Shown: positions 29,107 to 39,287 of the stretch, in pieces
How the letters are laid out: each line of letters begins with the position of its first letter
Numbering within the stretch: the stretch's first letter is position 1
Assembly (NCBI RefSeq): GCF_007748175.1
Contig: NZ_CP037422.1
Span: 1,404,528 to 1,468,527, forward strand
DNA from: Gimesia aquarii
GTDB lineage: Bacteria > Planctomycetota > Planctomycetia > Planctomycetales > Planctomycetaceae
Reading direction: 5' to 3'
DNA: 64,000 nt
Position numbers and translations under genes: made by a program
The notes under the pieces: model-generated
What the model was told of the DNA's origin: nothing
Seen by the model: only the letters and a program-made list of their open reading frames with translations
Databases searched by the model: none

Positions 29107-29241
29107 ATGACTGATGAGGTACCCGGTAATTACCTGATCGATGTTCTTAAGCTCGATGAGGCGTCTGTCTGCCAGCTGAATTGGCGTACAAGCCTTCTTA
29201 AGCAGATAGGTAATGCAATCCATCTGCAAAACTGGATGTAG
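29107..29241 (+). CDS. Possible 44-codon upstream ORF of ispH
   Basis: ATG 29107 to TAG 29239-29241 encodes a 44-residue peptide beginning MTDEVPGNYLIDVLKLDEAS, with amphipathic charged content. Its stop codon is 4 bases before the ispH ATG, so its translation could couple to or control ispH. No good Shine-Dalgarno precedes it, and the frame has a TAA at 29086-29088. Small and unproven: it may be chance. Confidence 0.3.
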   Translation: MTDEVPGNYLIDVLKLDEASVCQLNWRTSLLKQIGNAIHLQNWM

Positions 29242-29245
29242 TAAA

Positions 29246-30181
29246 ATGAAAGTAATTCTGGCAAATCCCCGTGGTTTCTGCGCGGGCGTCAATATGGCAA
29301 TTGAATGTCTCGAAGAAGTCATTCGGATTTTTGGTAGTAATATTTATGTCTATCATGAAATCGTACATAACAAACATGTCGTGAATCGGTTTACCGAGCA
29401 AGGTGTGGTTTTTGTTGATTCCGTGAGCGATGTTCCCGAAAATTCGATTCTCGTGTTCAGCGCGCACGGTGTTTCCCCTGTGATTCGTCAGCAGGCGCGC
29501 GACAGAAACATTCGTACGATTGACGCGACTTGTCCTCTGGTGACCAAAGTTCATACGGAAGCAATTAAATATGCAAATGCGGGCTATAACATTATTCTGA
29601 TTGGTCATGAAGGACATGATGAAGTCATAGGCACAATGGGTGAAGCTCCTGAAAGTATTACCTTGATCGAGACCCCAGAAGAAGTCGCAGCTTTGGAATT
29701 TTCTGAGGATGACAAATTAGCTTATCTCACGCAAACAACATTGAGTGTTGATGAAGCAGGCAGAGTCATCGAAAGTCTTACAAAAAAGTATCCTGGTATC
29801 GAGAGTCCACCCAAAGCCGATATCTGTTATGCGACAACAAATCGTCAAGAAGCGGTTTCGGAACTTGCACAGCAAGTCGATCTTGTATTGGTCTTAGGTA
29901 GTCAGAATAGTTCCAATAGTAAGCGACTGATGGAAATCGGAAAGTCTGCTAAAAAGCAGGCTTATCTAATTGATGGTGTGAATGAGTTATTACCAGAATG
30001 GCTCGAAGAATGCGAGGCGATTCTCATCACCGCAGGAGCGAGTGCTCCAGAGGTAGTCGTTCAGGAGTTAGTGCAACATTTAGAAGACCATTATCAAGCA
30101 GAAGTGGAAAATGCCGTTGTTCGTGAAGAATCGGTTCGCTTCCCACTTCCCAAAGAGTTACGTATCTTGCAATCAAAATAG
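29246..30181 (+). CDS. ispH: 4-hydroxy-3-methylbut-2-enyl diphosphate reductase IspH
   Basis: 311 aa. Last enzyme of the MEP isoprenoid pathway, an iron-sulfur reductase giving IPP and DMAPP. ATG 29246 is chosen over an in-frame start at 29213 because the protein must begin MKVILANPRGFC, putting cluster ligands at C12, C96 and C194, and active-site H41, H74, H124 and E126 in register with the family. A GGATG Shine-Dalgarno-like tract precedes it by 7 bases. The DUF3467 gene follows on the same strand after 134 bases with a weak hairpin between. Confidence 0.95.
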   Translation: MKVILANPRGFCAGVNMAIECLEEVIRIFGSNIYVYHEIVHNKHVVNRFTEQGVVFVDSVSDVPENSILVFSAHGVSPVIRQQARDRNIRTIDATCPLVTKVHTEAIKYANAGYNIILIGHEGHDEVIGTMGEAPESITLIETPEEVAALEFSEDDKLAYLTQTTLSVDEAGRVIESLTKKYPGIESPPKADICYATTNRQEAVSELAQQVDLVLVLGSQNSSNSKRLMEIGKSAKKQAYLIDGVNELLPEWLEECEAILITAGASAPEVVVQELVQHLEDHYQAEVENAVVREESVRFPLPKELRILQSK

Positions 30182-30205
30182 AAACTGCCAGGCTGGTGCC
30201 GGTTT

Positions 30206-30223
30206 CGAAATTGTTCGATTTCG
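30206..30223 (+). terminator. Weak terminator-like hairpin after ispH
   Basis: A 6-bp stem (30206-30211 with 30218-30223), 6-base loop and a T-rich TTTATTAT tail. Short, so only possibly a terminator. Confidence 0.4.
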
Positions 30224-30315
30224 TTTATTATAAAAAAAGTAGAGATCGAGTCGCATACGGGTTTGAGTGCGATTCTAAGAAAAAACCAAATCTTTAAAGA
30301 ATTGAAATAGCAGAT

Positions 30316-31152
30316 ATGAGTGATGATCTGACACCAGCAGAAAACAACGACGACCATTCTGAGGAATCGAATCAGGAACGGCACACACAAGAAATCAGGC
30401 ATTCCCAGGTGAGTGCGCGTGTGCCTGAGGGGGTTTCGCGCGGGGTGTTCAGCACAGGGGCTGTTGTCTTACAGGGGGGACACGAATTTATCCTGGATTT
30501 CCTGTTACGTATTTCGACACCTCAACAGGTTGCCGCACGCGTCGTTTTACCCATTGGCGTCGTTCCGCAAATGATTCGCGCCCTGAGAGACAATTTGAAT
30601 AATTATGAAAAACGGTTTGGTACTCCAGTCATACCCACTCCTATTCCTCAACAAGTGACTGGTTCTGCAGATGCCATCAATGTCGGACCGGGGATGGAAG
30701 TCGCACCTTCTGAAGCACCGACTCCGCCAGTCGCGAGTGTGGGCTCAGATATCAATGCTGGAGCTTCAGGTGAGGCTGTACAGCCTGAAGCAGAATCGGA
30801 AAGCAATCCCCAGCAACCTGCTGCTGAGCCAGTAGCTAAGCCTGCAGAAGCGGGACAAAAGCCTCCTTCAGCAGAAGACTTGTATGATGAATTGAAGCTG
30901 CCTGATGAGATGCTCTCAGGCGTATATGCGAATGCAGTTCGAATCGGTCATTCGGCGACAGAGTTTTCCTTTGATTTCATAACGACATTCTTTCCTCGTT
31001 CGTGTGTTTCTGCTCGAGTGCATATGGCAGCACCGAATATTCCCCGCCTGCTCGATTCGCTGACACACTCATTTGAGCAGTTTCAGCGAAAAGTAGCGGA
31101 GCAGCAAAAGCGGCAGCAACCTCCTGAAGGAGGGCAACCAGGTAATCTTTAA
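30316..31152 (+). CDS. Two-domain DUF3467 protein
   Basis: 278 aa, cytoplasmic by sequence. Residues about 38-101 (VFSTGAVVLQGGHEFILDFL, then VARVV and RALRDNLNNYEKR) and about 202-262 (VYANAVRIGHSATEFSFDF, then ARVHM and LLDSLTHSFEQF) each match the DUF3467 pattern, joined by a Pro/Ala/Glu-rich linker of about 100 residues. DUF3467 is usually a single-domain protein of about 100 aa, so this is an internal duplication with divergence. Function unknown. Convergent with DinB, 19 bases away. Confidence 0.7.
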   Translation: MSDDLTPAENNDDHSEESNQERHTQEIRHSQVSARVPEGVSRGVFSTGAVVLQGGHEFILDFLLRISTPQQVAARVVLPIGVVPQMIRALRDNLNNYEKRFGTPVIPTPIPQQVTGSADAINVGPGMEVAPSEAPTPPVASVGSDINAGASGEAVQPEAESESNPQQPAAEPVAKPAEAGQKPPSAEDLYDELKLPDEMLSGVYANAVRIGHSATEFSFDFITTFFPRSCVSARVHMAAPNIPRLLDSLTHSFEQFQRKVAEQQKRQQPPEGGQPGNL

Positions 31153-31171
31153 ATCCTCATGTGCCTGCTAT

Positions 31172-31678
31172 TCATTCCTGCTCGTCAGCAGAGGGGCCGT
31201 AGAGTGCGGGAACGGGAATATCATTGAGTCGCAGATACACACAGAGATGACCACGGTGATGGATACTATGATTGAGTACCCAAGTGCGAATCACACCAAT
31301 TTTGGGCATCGTGATGAGGGGCTCACCACCGGAAAGAAGTGACCATGACTTCACAAATTCTTCATCGGAAGTAGACGCGATGCGTTTTCTTGCTGCGACA
31401 ACATTCGCGTCAAAGAGATCCAGGATTTCCTGACGGCTATTAAGTACAGGAGCTTGGTAAGGTTCGCCACCCTCCGGGTTAAGATCCCAGTTATCTTGAG
31501 TCAGGGTTCCTTCAACCCAGCCTACCATTTCCGCGAGATGAGTAGCGACCCAGCCGATACTGTTCGATTTGGGGTGCGCTTTCCAGTCGAGTTTGTCATC
31601 GGGAATTCGTTCGAGCACTTTGCGAGTTCCCGCCATTTCCATATCAAATTCGGGGAGGATTGATTCGGCGATTGTCAT
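31172..31678 (-). CDS. DinB family protein
   Basis: 168 aa four-helix-bundle protein. Metal-site histidines are visible at H47 (IGWVATHLAEMVGW) and in HSIHHRGH (137-144), the usual DinB/YfiT pattern. The family includes metal-dependent thiol transferases, and the name reflects DNA-damage induction in Bacillus, which need not apply here. The ATG start follows a short leader. The upstream GT2-GtrA gene is on the same strand. Confidence 0.8.
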   Translation of the reverse strand: MTIAESILPEFDMEMAGTRKVLERIPDDKLDWKAHPKSNSIGWVATHLAEMVGWVEGTLTQDNWDLNPEGGEPYQAPVLNSRQEILDLFDANVVAARKRIASTSDEEFVKSWSLLSGGEPLITMPKIGVIRTWVLNHSIHHRGHLCVYLRLNDIPVPALYGPSADEQE

Positions 31679-31835
31679 GGGAGTATCCTGTCTTCAATTA
31701 TGGTGAGAGAGTCACAACGAAATGGTGTTTTGAATGGGATTGAGTCGCAAATAATTTGACGACTCAATACACGCTTATTCTAACAGTTTGTTCACTGGAA
31801 TGTCCAGCATTTCGGCATCAAACTGTTTTTTGACT

Positions 31836-32930
31836 TCAACTGGCTGTTTTGTGCTTTGAAAAAACAAAATAGCGGCAGAGAATAAAATTGAATGTCATAC
31901 CCACCACGATTCCAATTAATGCTGCCAGCAAAGTCCTTTTCTCGAAATAGGTAATTGAACTACATAATACCATTGTCGTGAGCCAGTTGAAGAAAGCACC
32001 TAATAGACAACTACTGCAGTAACCGAGATACTGCTTGAGAATGGGAGCGTATCGCGCATACGAAAATGTAATATTGCGATTGAGCAGGAAATTAGTGCTC
32101 ATCGAAATCCAAATCGCAACTGCAATTGCCACCGGTCGATTAAGCCAATTCAAGAGCAGGGATAGTGCCATTAAATTTACGACGACTCCCGAGCATCCAA
32201 TGACAGCAAATTGTGCAAAGTAAGCATAGTTTCTGTATTTAAATTCAAACAGACGTTTGAGATGTTTCAGGTAATTGATTTGCTCTTTGAACGAGAGTTT
32301 GCTGCTTCCCTGAGTACGATCTGTAAAGTGGATAGGAATTTCAATGATGTTGCGGCAACGACATTTCACCATTAATTCCAAGCCGATTTTGTAGCCCACG
32401 GGGTTAAGAATTTCGCGTGCATTCAAAAAATCTTGACGATGTAACGCAAAAAAGCCTGCCATCGGATCTTTCACTGTTGTGAAGGGACGTGCCATCCAAG
32501 TTGCAATTTTTGAATTAAACTTTCTGAACCAACCCCAGGTTTCGTCTGTCGAACCACCGTTCACATAGCGGCTGCCAATCACAAAATCTGCCTGTTGGTT
32601 TTTCAAGGCAAAGTACAGTTCCGGAATTGTTTCTGGTGGGTGTGATAGATCGGCGTCCATTACCATCAGAATCTCTGCCGACGCTGCATCCATGCCAGCG
32701 ATGACTGCAGTTGAGAGGCCCCGTTCATTTTCACGGGTGATCAGATGAAGGGGCGATGATTGTGACAGCGTTTGACAGAGATCTGCTATGCCATCTGGAC
32801 TTTGATCATGGACTACTATGATTTCTGCAGAAATTGCAGAGTCGTTCAAGACCTGAGTAATACGCGGGATCAGGTTAGCCAAATTTTCGGCTTCACAATA
32901 GGTGGGCACGATAATCGATAATTGAGGCAA
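31836..32930 (-). CDS. Fused GT2 glycosyltransferase and GtrA-like membrane protein
   Basis: 364 aa. Residues 1-215 are a polyprenyl-phosphate sugar transferase of GT family 2, DPM1-like: SIIVPTYCEAENLANLIP, metal-binding MDADLSHPPE (D92, D94), and a QxSKLSFKEQ-type motif. Residues about 225-364 are four hydrophobic helices with the GtrA pattern (GVVVNLMAL, FLLNRNITFS, FNFILCRYFVFSK). The enzyme likely charges undecaprenyl phosphate with a sugar at the inner membrane and the GtrA part helps flip it. A TTG start is forced by the frame and lacks a good Shine-Dalgarno. Often separate proteins; the fusion is known in bacteria. Confidence 0.85.
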   Translation of the reverse strand: MPQLSIIVPTYCEAENLANLIPRITQVLNDSAISAEIIVVHDQSPDGIADLCQTLSQSSPLHLITRENERGLSTAVIAGMDAASAEILMVMDADLSHPPETIPELYFALKNQQADFVIGSRYVNGGSTDETWGWFRKFNSKIATWMARPFTTVKDPMAGFFALHRQDFLNAREILNPVGYKIGLELMVKCRCRNIIEIPIHFTDRTQGSSKLSFKEQINYLKHLKRLFEFKYRNYAYFAQFAVIGCSGVVVNLMALSLLLNWLNRPVAIAVAIWISMSTNFLLNRNITFSYARYAPILKQYLGYCSSCLLGAFFNWLTTMVLCSSITYFEKRTLLAALIGIVVGMTFNFILCRYFVFSKHKTAS

Positions 32931-33372
32931 TGTTCTAACTTTTCAGGATTGTTGCGATTATAACGGTTGGCGTTTAGATGCGGAGATTCAGTTAGGTTCT
33001 CTTTCGACAGAAGCAGTAGAACGATTCTCACCTGTGACTGTATTCAAAATCTAGCTTGTAGTGATGAAAAGCATCCTTTTTCAGTAATCCAGTGATTTCC
33101 CCGAATCGTGATAGTTTCAACCACTACTTTCCGCAGATTGTGAGAGATCAATAAGTTCCTCATGATTCACGCAACTTTTTTGCTTTCAATAGTCAAACTA
33201 TGCTGTTTTTTTGCATCATTTTCATACTTCTGACGACTTCAGGTAGTTTTGTGACCTAGATTTGTACTGAAAAACTACATGGAAATGGGCGGGCTGAAAA
33301 TATGGTGCTGATGGTCAAAGTGCCGGTAAGCATGCGTGATGATCAATAAAATATATCAGTTGAAGGAGTAGA
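32931..33372. other. Intergenic region upstream of cpaF
   Basis: 442 bases between divergent genes, AT-rich, no gene recognised. GAAGGAG at 33361-33367 is the cpaF Shine-Dalgarno. Promoters are expected but not identified. Confidence 0.5.
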
Positions 33373-34686
<1,314 letters not shown>

Positions 34687-34759
34687 CGTTTTCAGTTTGG
34701 TTAGAGAAGAATACAAAATCGGAAAAAAATAGATCTTCAAACGATAAAGGTAACCAGAG

Positions 34760-35731
34760 ATGGATCAAACACTTATCATCTCAATCGCTGCATTTTTGGG
34801 TATGATGGCTTTCGTGGGAGCTGTTATATTCGTATTTAAGGATTTTTCGTCTAGTAAAGCGGAAGATCGTTTAGCGGTGATTACGGGTAAAAAAAAGACA
34901 GCAGATGAAACAGCCTCGTTGTTGAAAGACGAAATTGTCAAAGGTGGTATCACCAGTGTTTCAGATCGAGTTGCGCTGTTTTTCGAGAAGTTCGGCAATC
35001 TGAAACTGTTACTGGAGCAGGCAGAGGCTCCGTTTAAAGCAGACACTTTTCTTTTAATGACAGGGGTGGCTGCCGGATTAGGGTTTGCATTAGCCTGGTT
35101 TACGAATGCACCTGTGCCGTTTTGTCCTGTAGCTGCTTTAGCGACAGGGGGACTCCCTTTTATGTGGCTATTGTTTTGCCGAAATCGACGATTCAAAAAA
35201 TTTGCACAGCAGCTTCCCGATGCCTTGGAACTGGTAGGTCGCGCGCTGCGATCTGGACATAGTCTGGCGTCGGGATTGAGTGTCGTCGTACAGGAAATGC
35301 CGCCTCCGATCGCAACGGAATTTGCGATGGCGTATGAAGAACAGAATCTGGGTATTCCCATCGATGAGGCGTTGAAGAGTATGCTCAAACGAATGCCTAA
35401 CCTCGACTTGAAATTTTTTGTGACCGCCGTTGTGATTCAACGACAGGCAGGGGGAGACCTTGCTGAAATTCTGGACAAAATTGGTCACATTATTCGGCAG
35501 CGTTTCAAAATTATGGGACAGGTTCAAGCATTGACCGGGGAAGGTCGAATCAGTGGAGTTGTTTTGATGGCTCTACCAATTGCTCTGTTTTTTGCGGTTT
35601 ACTATCTGAACCCGGATTATGTCATGTTGCTCTTTACCGATGAATTAGGGCGTAAAATGATAGCCGGTGGAATTGTTCTTCAGGTTCTGGGAGCCCTCTG
35701 GATCAAGAAGATTATTAATATCAAGATTTGA
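34760..35731 (+). CDS. tadB: Tad pilus assembly protein TadB
   Basis: 323 aa integral membrane protein of the T2SSF fold. An N-terminal anchor (IISIAAFLGMMAFVGAVIFVF), further membrane helices at mid-protein, the T2SSF core LPDALELVGRALRSGHSLAS, and a last hydrophobic pair at the C-terminus. It forms the inner-membrane platform with TadC and is driven by CpaF. ATG start with AGAG upstream. Sits between cpaF and tadC. Confidence 0.93.
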   Translation: MDQTLIISIAAFLGMMAFVGAVIFVFKDFSSSKAEDRLAVITGKKKTADETASLLKDEIVKGGITSVSDRVALFFEKFGNLKLLLEQAEAPFKADTFLLMTGVAAGLGFALAWFTNAPVPFCPVAALATGGLPFMWLLFCRNRRFKKFAQQLPDALELVGRALRSGHSLASGLSVVVQEMPPPIATEFAMAYEEQNLGIPIDEALKSMLKRMPNLDLKFFVTAVVIQRQAGGDLAEILDKIGHIIRQRFKIMGQVQALTGEGRISGVVLMALPIALFFAVYYLNPDYVMLLFTDELGRKMIAGGIVLQVLGALWIKKIINIKI

Positions 35732-35818
35732 TTGAAAGCACATCAGAATTACCGGATCAACTTTTTACTATTTGAAAATGAGAGCCAAAAACGTTGGCTG
35801 AGCGTGGGAGAGTGAATT

Positions 35819-36745
35819 ATGGATTTTGTTCAACTATTACCGTGGGCGATCTTTGGGATGGTGATTGTCGGTGGTATCGCATTGATCAACAAACTGAACT
35901 CAGATCAATCGCGTACTACGGAGAGACTGGACGAGTTACGCAATCCGCACTTACGCAATAACCCAGACGCCGCTCAGTCCGCCAGTACACTATTGGAAAA
36001 GGCAGCGCCCACACTTTCCAAAGCATTGACGCCCAAATCAGAACTGGAAGAAAACAAATTAAAAGTGAGGTTAGCAAATGCCGGATACAATTCGGAGAAT
36101 GCGTCCTCGATCTATCTTTCATTAAAAGTCGCTCTAGGATTACTAGGATTGTTGCTGGGCTCAAGTTATGGATTTTATCGTTTTGGATTTGCCCAAAATG
36201 GTTGGACTGCATTGGTTATTGGCGGTGGTATTGGTTTTTATCTACCCGAACTGGTCTTACGTTTTTTAGCAAGTTCTCGAATCTCACGTATTTTCTTGTC
36301 TTTACCTGATGCATTAGACTTGCTTGTCGTATGTGTCGAAGCGGGGCTGGGGCTTGATGCTGCCATGAGGCGGGTTTCTGAAGAACTGGAAGAAACGGCC
36401 CCGGATGTGTGTAGTGAATTTGCTTTGTGTAATCTGCAATTACAGATGGGGCGACCACGACGTGAAGTGTTGCATGACTTGGGTATTCGTAGTGGCGTCG
36501 ATGACATGCGTGCTCTGGCCGCCATCTTGATTCAGGCAGACAAGTTTGGTTCATCAATTGCTCAGGCGTTGAGAGTCCAATCTGACAGCATGCGTGTGAA
36601 ACGTAGCCAGATGGCAGAAGAGCAGGCCGCGATGACTGCAGTGAAGATGATCTTTCCTCTGGTCCTGTTCATTTTTCCGGGAATTTTTGTCGTCCTGGTC
36701 GGTCCTGCTGCCATCATGATGATTAACGGTTTACTTGCGAACTAG
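35819..36745 (+). CDS. tadC: Tad pilus assembly protein TadC
   Basis: 308 aa, the second T2SSF platform subunit. N-terminal anchor (LLPWAIFGMVIVGGIALI), core LPDALDLLVVCVEAGLGLDA, and a hydrophobic C-terminus (IFPLVLFIFPGIFVVLVGPA). Completes the cpaF-tadB-tadC unit, which is closed by the terminator at 36790-36830. Confidence 0.93.
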   Translation: MDFVQLLPWAIFGMVIVGGIALINKLNSDQSRTTERLDELRNPHLRNNPDAAQSASTLLEKAAPTLSKALTPKSELEENKLKVRLANAGYNSENASSIYLSLKVALGLLGLLLGSSYGFYRFGFAQNGWTALVIGGGIGFYLPELVLRFLASSRISRIFLSLPDALDLLVVCVEAGLGLDAAMRRVSEELEETAPDVCSEFALCNLQLQMGRPRREVLHDLGIRSGVDDMRALAAILIQADKFGSSIAQALRVQSDSMRVKRSQMAEEQAAMTAVKMIFPLVLFIFPGIFVVLVGPAAIMMINGLLAN

Positions 36746-37287
36746 CTCTGAAGTTATTTTTAACTGCAAATTCATCAAACAGCTTTGTTAACACCTTTGA
36801 ACATTTCGATGATCAAAGGTGTTTTATTTTCTTTACAGTTGATGTTTACATTTTGGAGATCCTTAGAAATAGAAGAACAATCCTCATTGTAAATTGGTAA
36901 TATTTACCCTCAATGTCTGCTTTTGAGTCATTTTGCAGGTATCAAATAGTCTCAATCCCGAATCTCTTTTCCAAAGGGTGTTTGGCACTTATTTTGCGTT
37001 AAATTGAATTACATTAGATATTTAAGTGGGGTACAAATATATCATGCTCATGTCGTGAGTCCGATCTTCGTCCCATTAGATCTCTTTTTCTTAAATGTCA
37101 TACGCGGGCCTTGAGATGACGAATAATAGCAAGGTTCTGCGATCTTAGTGTCGATTGAACATCATCTGCGAATTGTATTCAAAGTTTAGCGTTACTTGAA
37201 TATGGTTCAGAGGCATTGTTTTTTTGACAAACAGTAATAAGGCACATATAAAATTCACTGTCCAATTTTCTAGATCGACAATTTCAG
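36746..37287. other. Intergenic region after the tad genes
   Basis: 542 bases. It holds the tad terminator (36790-36830). No ORF of interest was found in the rest. The promoter of the 37288 gene should lie near its end. Confidence 0.5.
36790..36830 (+). terminator. Intrinsic terminator of cpaF-tadB-tadC
   Basis: An 11-bp perfect stem (36790-36800 with 36813-36823), 12-base loop, then TTTATTTTC. Confidence 0.9.
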
Positions 37288-37710
37288 ATGCCCGCCCCTC
37301 CAAACTGGCTTAGTTCGATGGCTAATCAAGTCGCCTCTTTGATGTATGATGTCGATGTACTTGCGCCGATTGGTTGTCATTTCTTTCATAATGCAAGCCG
37401 TAACGAATGGGAAGTTACTCTGTTTGCTTCGAACACAGAGATTGTAGGCGGTGAATGGGATGGTGTTTTGGCACCTTCCAAGTTCTGTTTCGATATTCTC
37501 AAACTGGGTGAATATTTTGAAGAAGTTCGTGCTTTGTACTGGCAGGCTTTACCCGTTGATTATGACGATCAGCTCGGCCCACATATTTCGATTGAAGCGA
37601 CTTATGAAGGGCATCAGGTCTGGGTACGCGTCCTGGCTGAATCACCAGAAGAATTTGAACCAGGTCGCCGAATTCAGGCTTATGATGCGAACTTGAAAGA
37701 GATTTGGTAA
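37288..37710 (+). CDS. Hypothetical protein, 140 aa
   Basis: 140 aa, no signal peptide or membrane helix. The sequence (PPNWLSSMANQVASLMYDVD, PIGCHFFHNASRNEWEVTLF) is well formed and has normal codon use, so it is likely real. I do not recognise a family. Acidic, with one conserved-looking stretch WDGVLAPSKFCFDILKLGEY. Isolated gene between the tad terminator and the DUF1559 modules. Confidence 0.65.
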   Translation: MPAPPNWLSSMANQVASLMYDVDVLAPIGCHFFHNASRNEWEVTLFASNTEIVGGEWDGVLAPSKFCFDILKLGEYFEEVRALYWQALPVDYDDQLGPHISIEATYEGHQVWVRVLAESPEEFEPGRRIQAYDANLKEIW

Positions 37711-37979
37711 TTCTCTTCAGTCATTCTTACACCGTAAGTTTTTCTTTTTGTTACAGCCTGAGTAGCAAAAGTTTAGAGAGTTAAGAATTGAGAGAGCGTT
37801 TAAAACATCAGCTTATCTATTCTAAAAGTGGTAGAGAGAAACGTACTATCGATTCTTAGATATATAAACTGTTGGTGCCAACCTAGCATGACTTCTGTCT
37901 TTAAATTATAGTTTGATCTTGCTCTGAACGATTAAGATACCAAAACGTGATAATGAAAGATTATGCGAAGCTCTTAAAG

Positions 37980-38141
37980 TCACTGCACGTTCTTTTTAGC
38001 CTGTTTTTCTGCTTCTTCCTCTGTTACTTCATCTACCTGTTGGGTATCATCCCCCTCAGTCATTGGCGCTTCTTCACCACAGCCAAACATGAAGGGAGTC
38101 ATACAGGATACAATTAAGATGGAAAATAAAAATCTGTTCAT
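37980..38141 (-). CDS. Tiny lipoprotein (53 aa) after DUF1559 copy 1
   Basis: ATG at 38141 to TGA at 37980. The sequence is a short hydrophobic leader (FLFSILIVSCMTPFMF), then GCGEEAPMT and an acidic tail rich in Glu/Lys. The Cys of GCGEEAPMT fits a lipobox. The second copy at 39860-40033 has the same layout and motif (GCGGEEAPMT), so both are real and paralogous. It lies 204 bases downstream of DUF1559 copy 1, separated by the hairpin at 38281-38314. Probably exported and lipid-anchored, role unknown. Confidence 0.75.
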   Translation of the reverse strand: MNRFLFSILIVSCMTPFMFGCGEEAPMTEGDDTQQVDEVTEEEAEKQAKKNVQ

Positions 38142-38280
38142 AGCGTATCTTTTTCCGTTTTATCTCGATTAAAAAACTCGATTTCATCAGTGTTTGTTAT
38201 AATTTTGTTTTTATTATTCGATTCTCGAGTCCATTAGACTCAAAAAATGTAGCAATAGTGTGAGTTTATAAATTATAAAA

Positions 38281-38314
38281 CATCGCCACTTGACTGACAA
38301 ATCAAGTGGCGATG
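38281..38314 (-). terminator. Hairpin between DUF1559 copy 1 and its lipoprotein
   Basis: A 13-bp perfect inverted repeat (38281-38293 with 38302-38314), 8-base loop. Read on the minus strand it is followed by TTTTATAATT. It may end or attenuate transcription from the DUF1559 gene, leaving reduced read-through to the small lipoprotein. Confidence 0.75.
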
Positions 38315-38345
38315 AATATTTTCGCTTTAAGCGCCAATGACGACT

Positions 38346-39287
38346 TTACCATTCACCCAAGATGTTCCCATCTTTGGGATCCCCCACATTTTGCCAGATA
38401 GCCAAATCAATGTTTTCTGAAGTAAATCGAACAGATCCATCAGCTAATAGAGTATGGACTCCCCCTACGTGCTTACTCCGTGCTGATAAGATTGCGTTAG
38501 CAGTTCCTGAGCCAGCCCCACAATCAGGCTCATCATGATTGGGGCCATAAATAGTTGCATAATAGTTGGCTTCGTAGTATTGGGCAAAAAACCACGAATA
38601 CCCTTGTTGCCTCTGTCTAACATTACCTTGATAACCAGGTTTGGTCAGACAACTAGCTGGGCAAAGTCCTCCAGATGAAGGATCATCACAGAACGGAGCA
38701 CTGGCAAAGGTTTCTGAAACCATCATTGTGTTCGTAGTGCCATCTTCGATGTCACGGATCTTGACATTACTGTTACGAGCAAAAATAGAACCATCAAAAT
38801 TAGCGGTAGTTGAGTCTCCCTGCCCCCTGCATGCAAGATAGTTAGTAGGGGCATAATTTCCGTCGGGTTGTCGCGAAGAGTCACTCGGACAACGAACAGC
38901 AGGCAGTTTTTCTCTACGAAGATTGTTGTTAGGAGCGGCACTGACACCGCTCTCCAGTTCCCAGTTAATTTGATTATAGATTACGGCCTGATCTAGAAAT
39001 GGCAAGATCCTTGGAATCCAACCCAGCATACTGGTGGTCCAAGAGTTAACTCCACCATAGGTTCTTCTGACGTCTCCCGGTGGAAACGTTCTGAAGTTGT
39101 CGTGGTAATTGTGCAAAGCCAAGCCAATCTGCTTGAGATTGTTTTTGCAAGTGGAACGACGTGCTGCTTCACGTGCTTGTTGAACTGCTGGCAACAGTAA
39201 GGCAATTAAGATAGCGATGATAGCAATCACTACCAGCAGTTCGATCAGCGTGAAGCCGCGTTTCCTTTTGAGCAACATTCTTTCCAT
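38346..39287 (-). CDS. DUF1559 pseudopilin-like protein, copy 1
   Basis: 313 aa. The N-terminus is a type IV pilin-like signal: [20 protein letters not shown] (prepilin cleavage at G/F, Glu at +5, hydrophobic helix). The body carries the DUF1559 fold, and the C-terminus the H-x9-DG motif ([16 protein letters not shown]). Processing by a prepilin peptidase and placement at the cytoplasmic membrane/periplasm are expected. ATG start with GGGAG upstream. Closely resembles copy 2. Function in planctomycetes is unknown, and the family is large in the phylum. Confidence 0.92.
   Translation of the reverse strand: MERMLLKRKRGFTLIELLVVIAIIAILIALLLPAVQQAREAARRSTCKNNLKQIGLALHNYHDNFRTFPPGDVRRTYGGVNSWTTSMLGWIPRILPFLDQAVIYNQINWELESGVSAAPNNNLRREKLPAVRCPSDSSRQPDGNYAPTNYLACRGQGDSTTANFDGSIFARNSNVKIRDIEDGTTNTMMVSETFASAPFCDDPSSGGLCPASCLTKPGYQGNVRQRQQGYSWFFAQYYEANYYATIYGPNHDEPDCGAGSGTANAILSARSKHVGGVHTLLADGSVRFTSENIDLAIWQNVGDPKDGNILGEW

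Noticed and set aside
29110-29160. CTGATGAG resembling a hammerhead ribozyme core upstream of ispH
   Set aside because: No GAAA after a stem II and no matching stem III/cleavage site. The bases belong to the 44-codon ORF.
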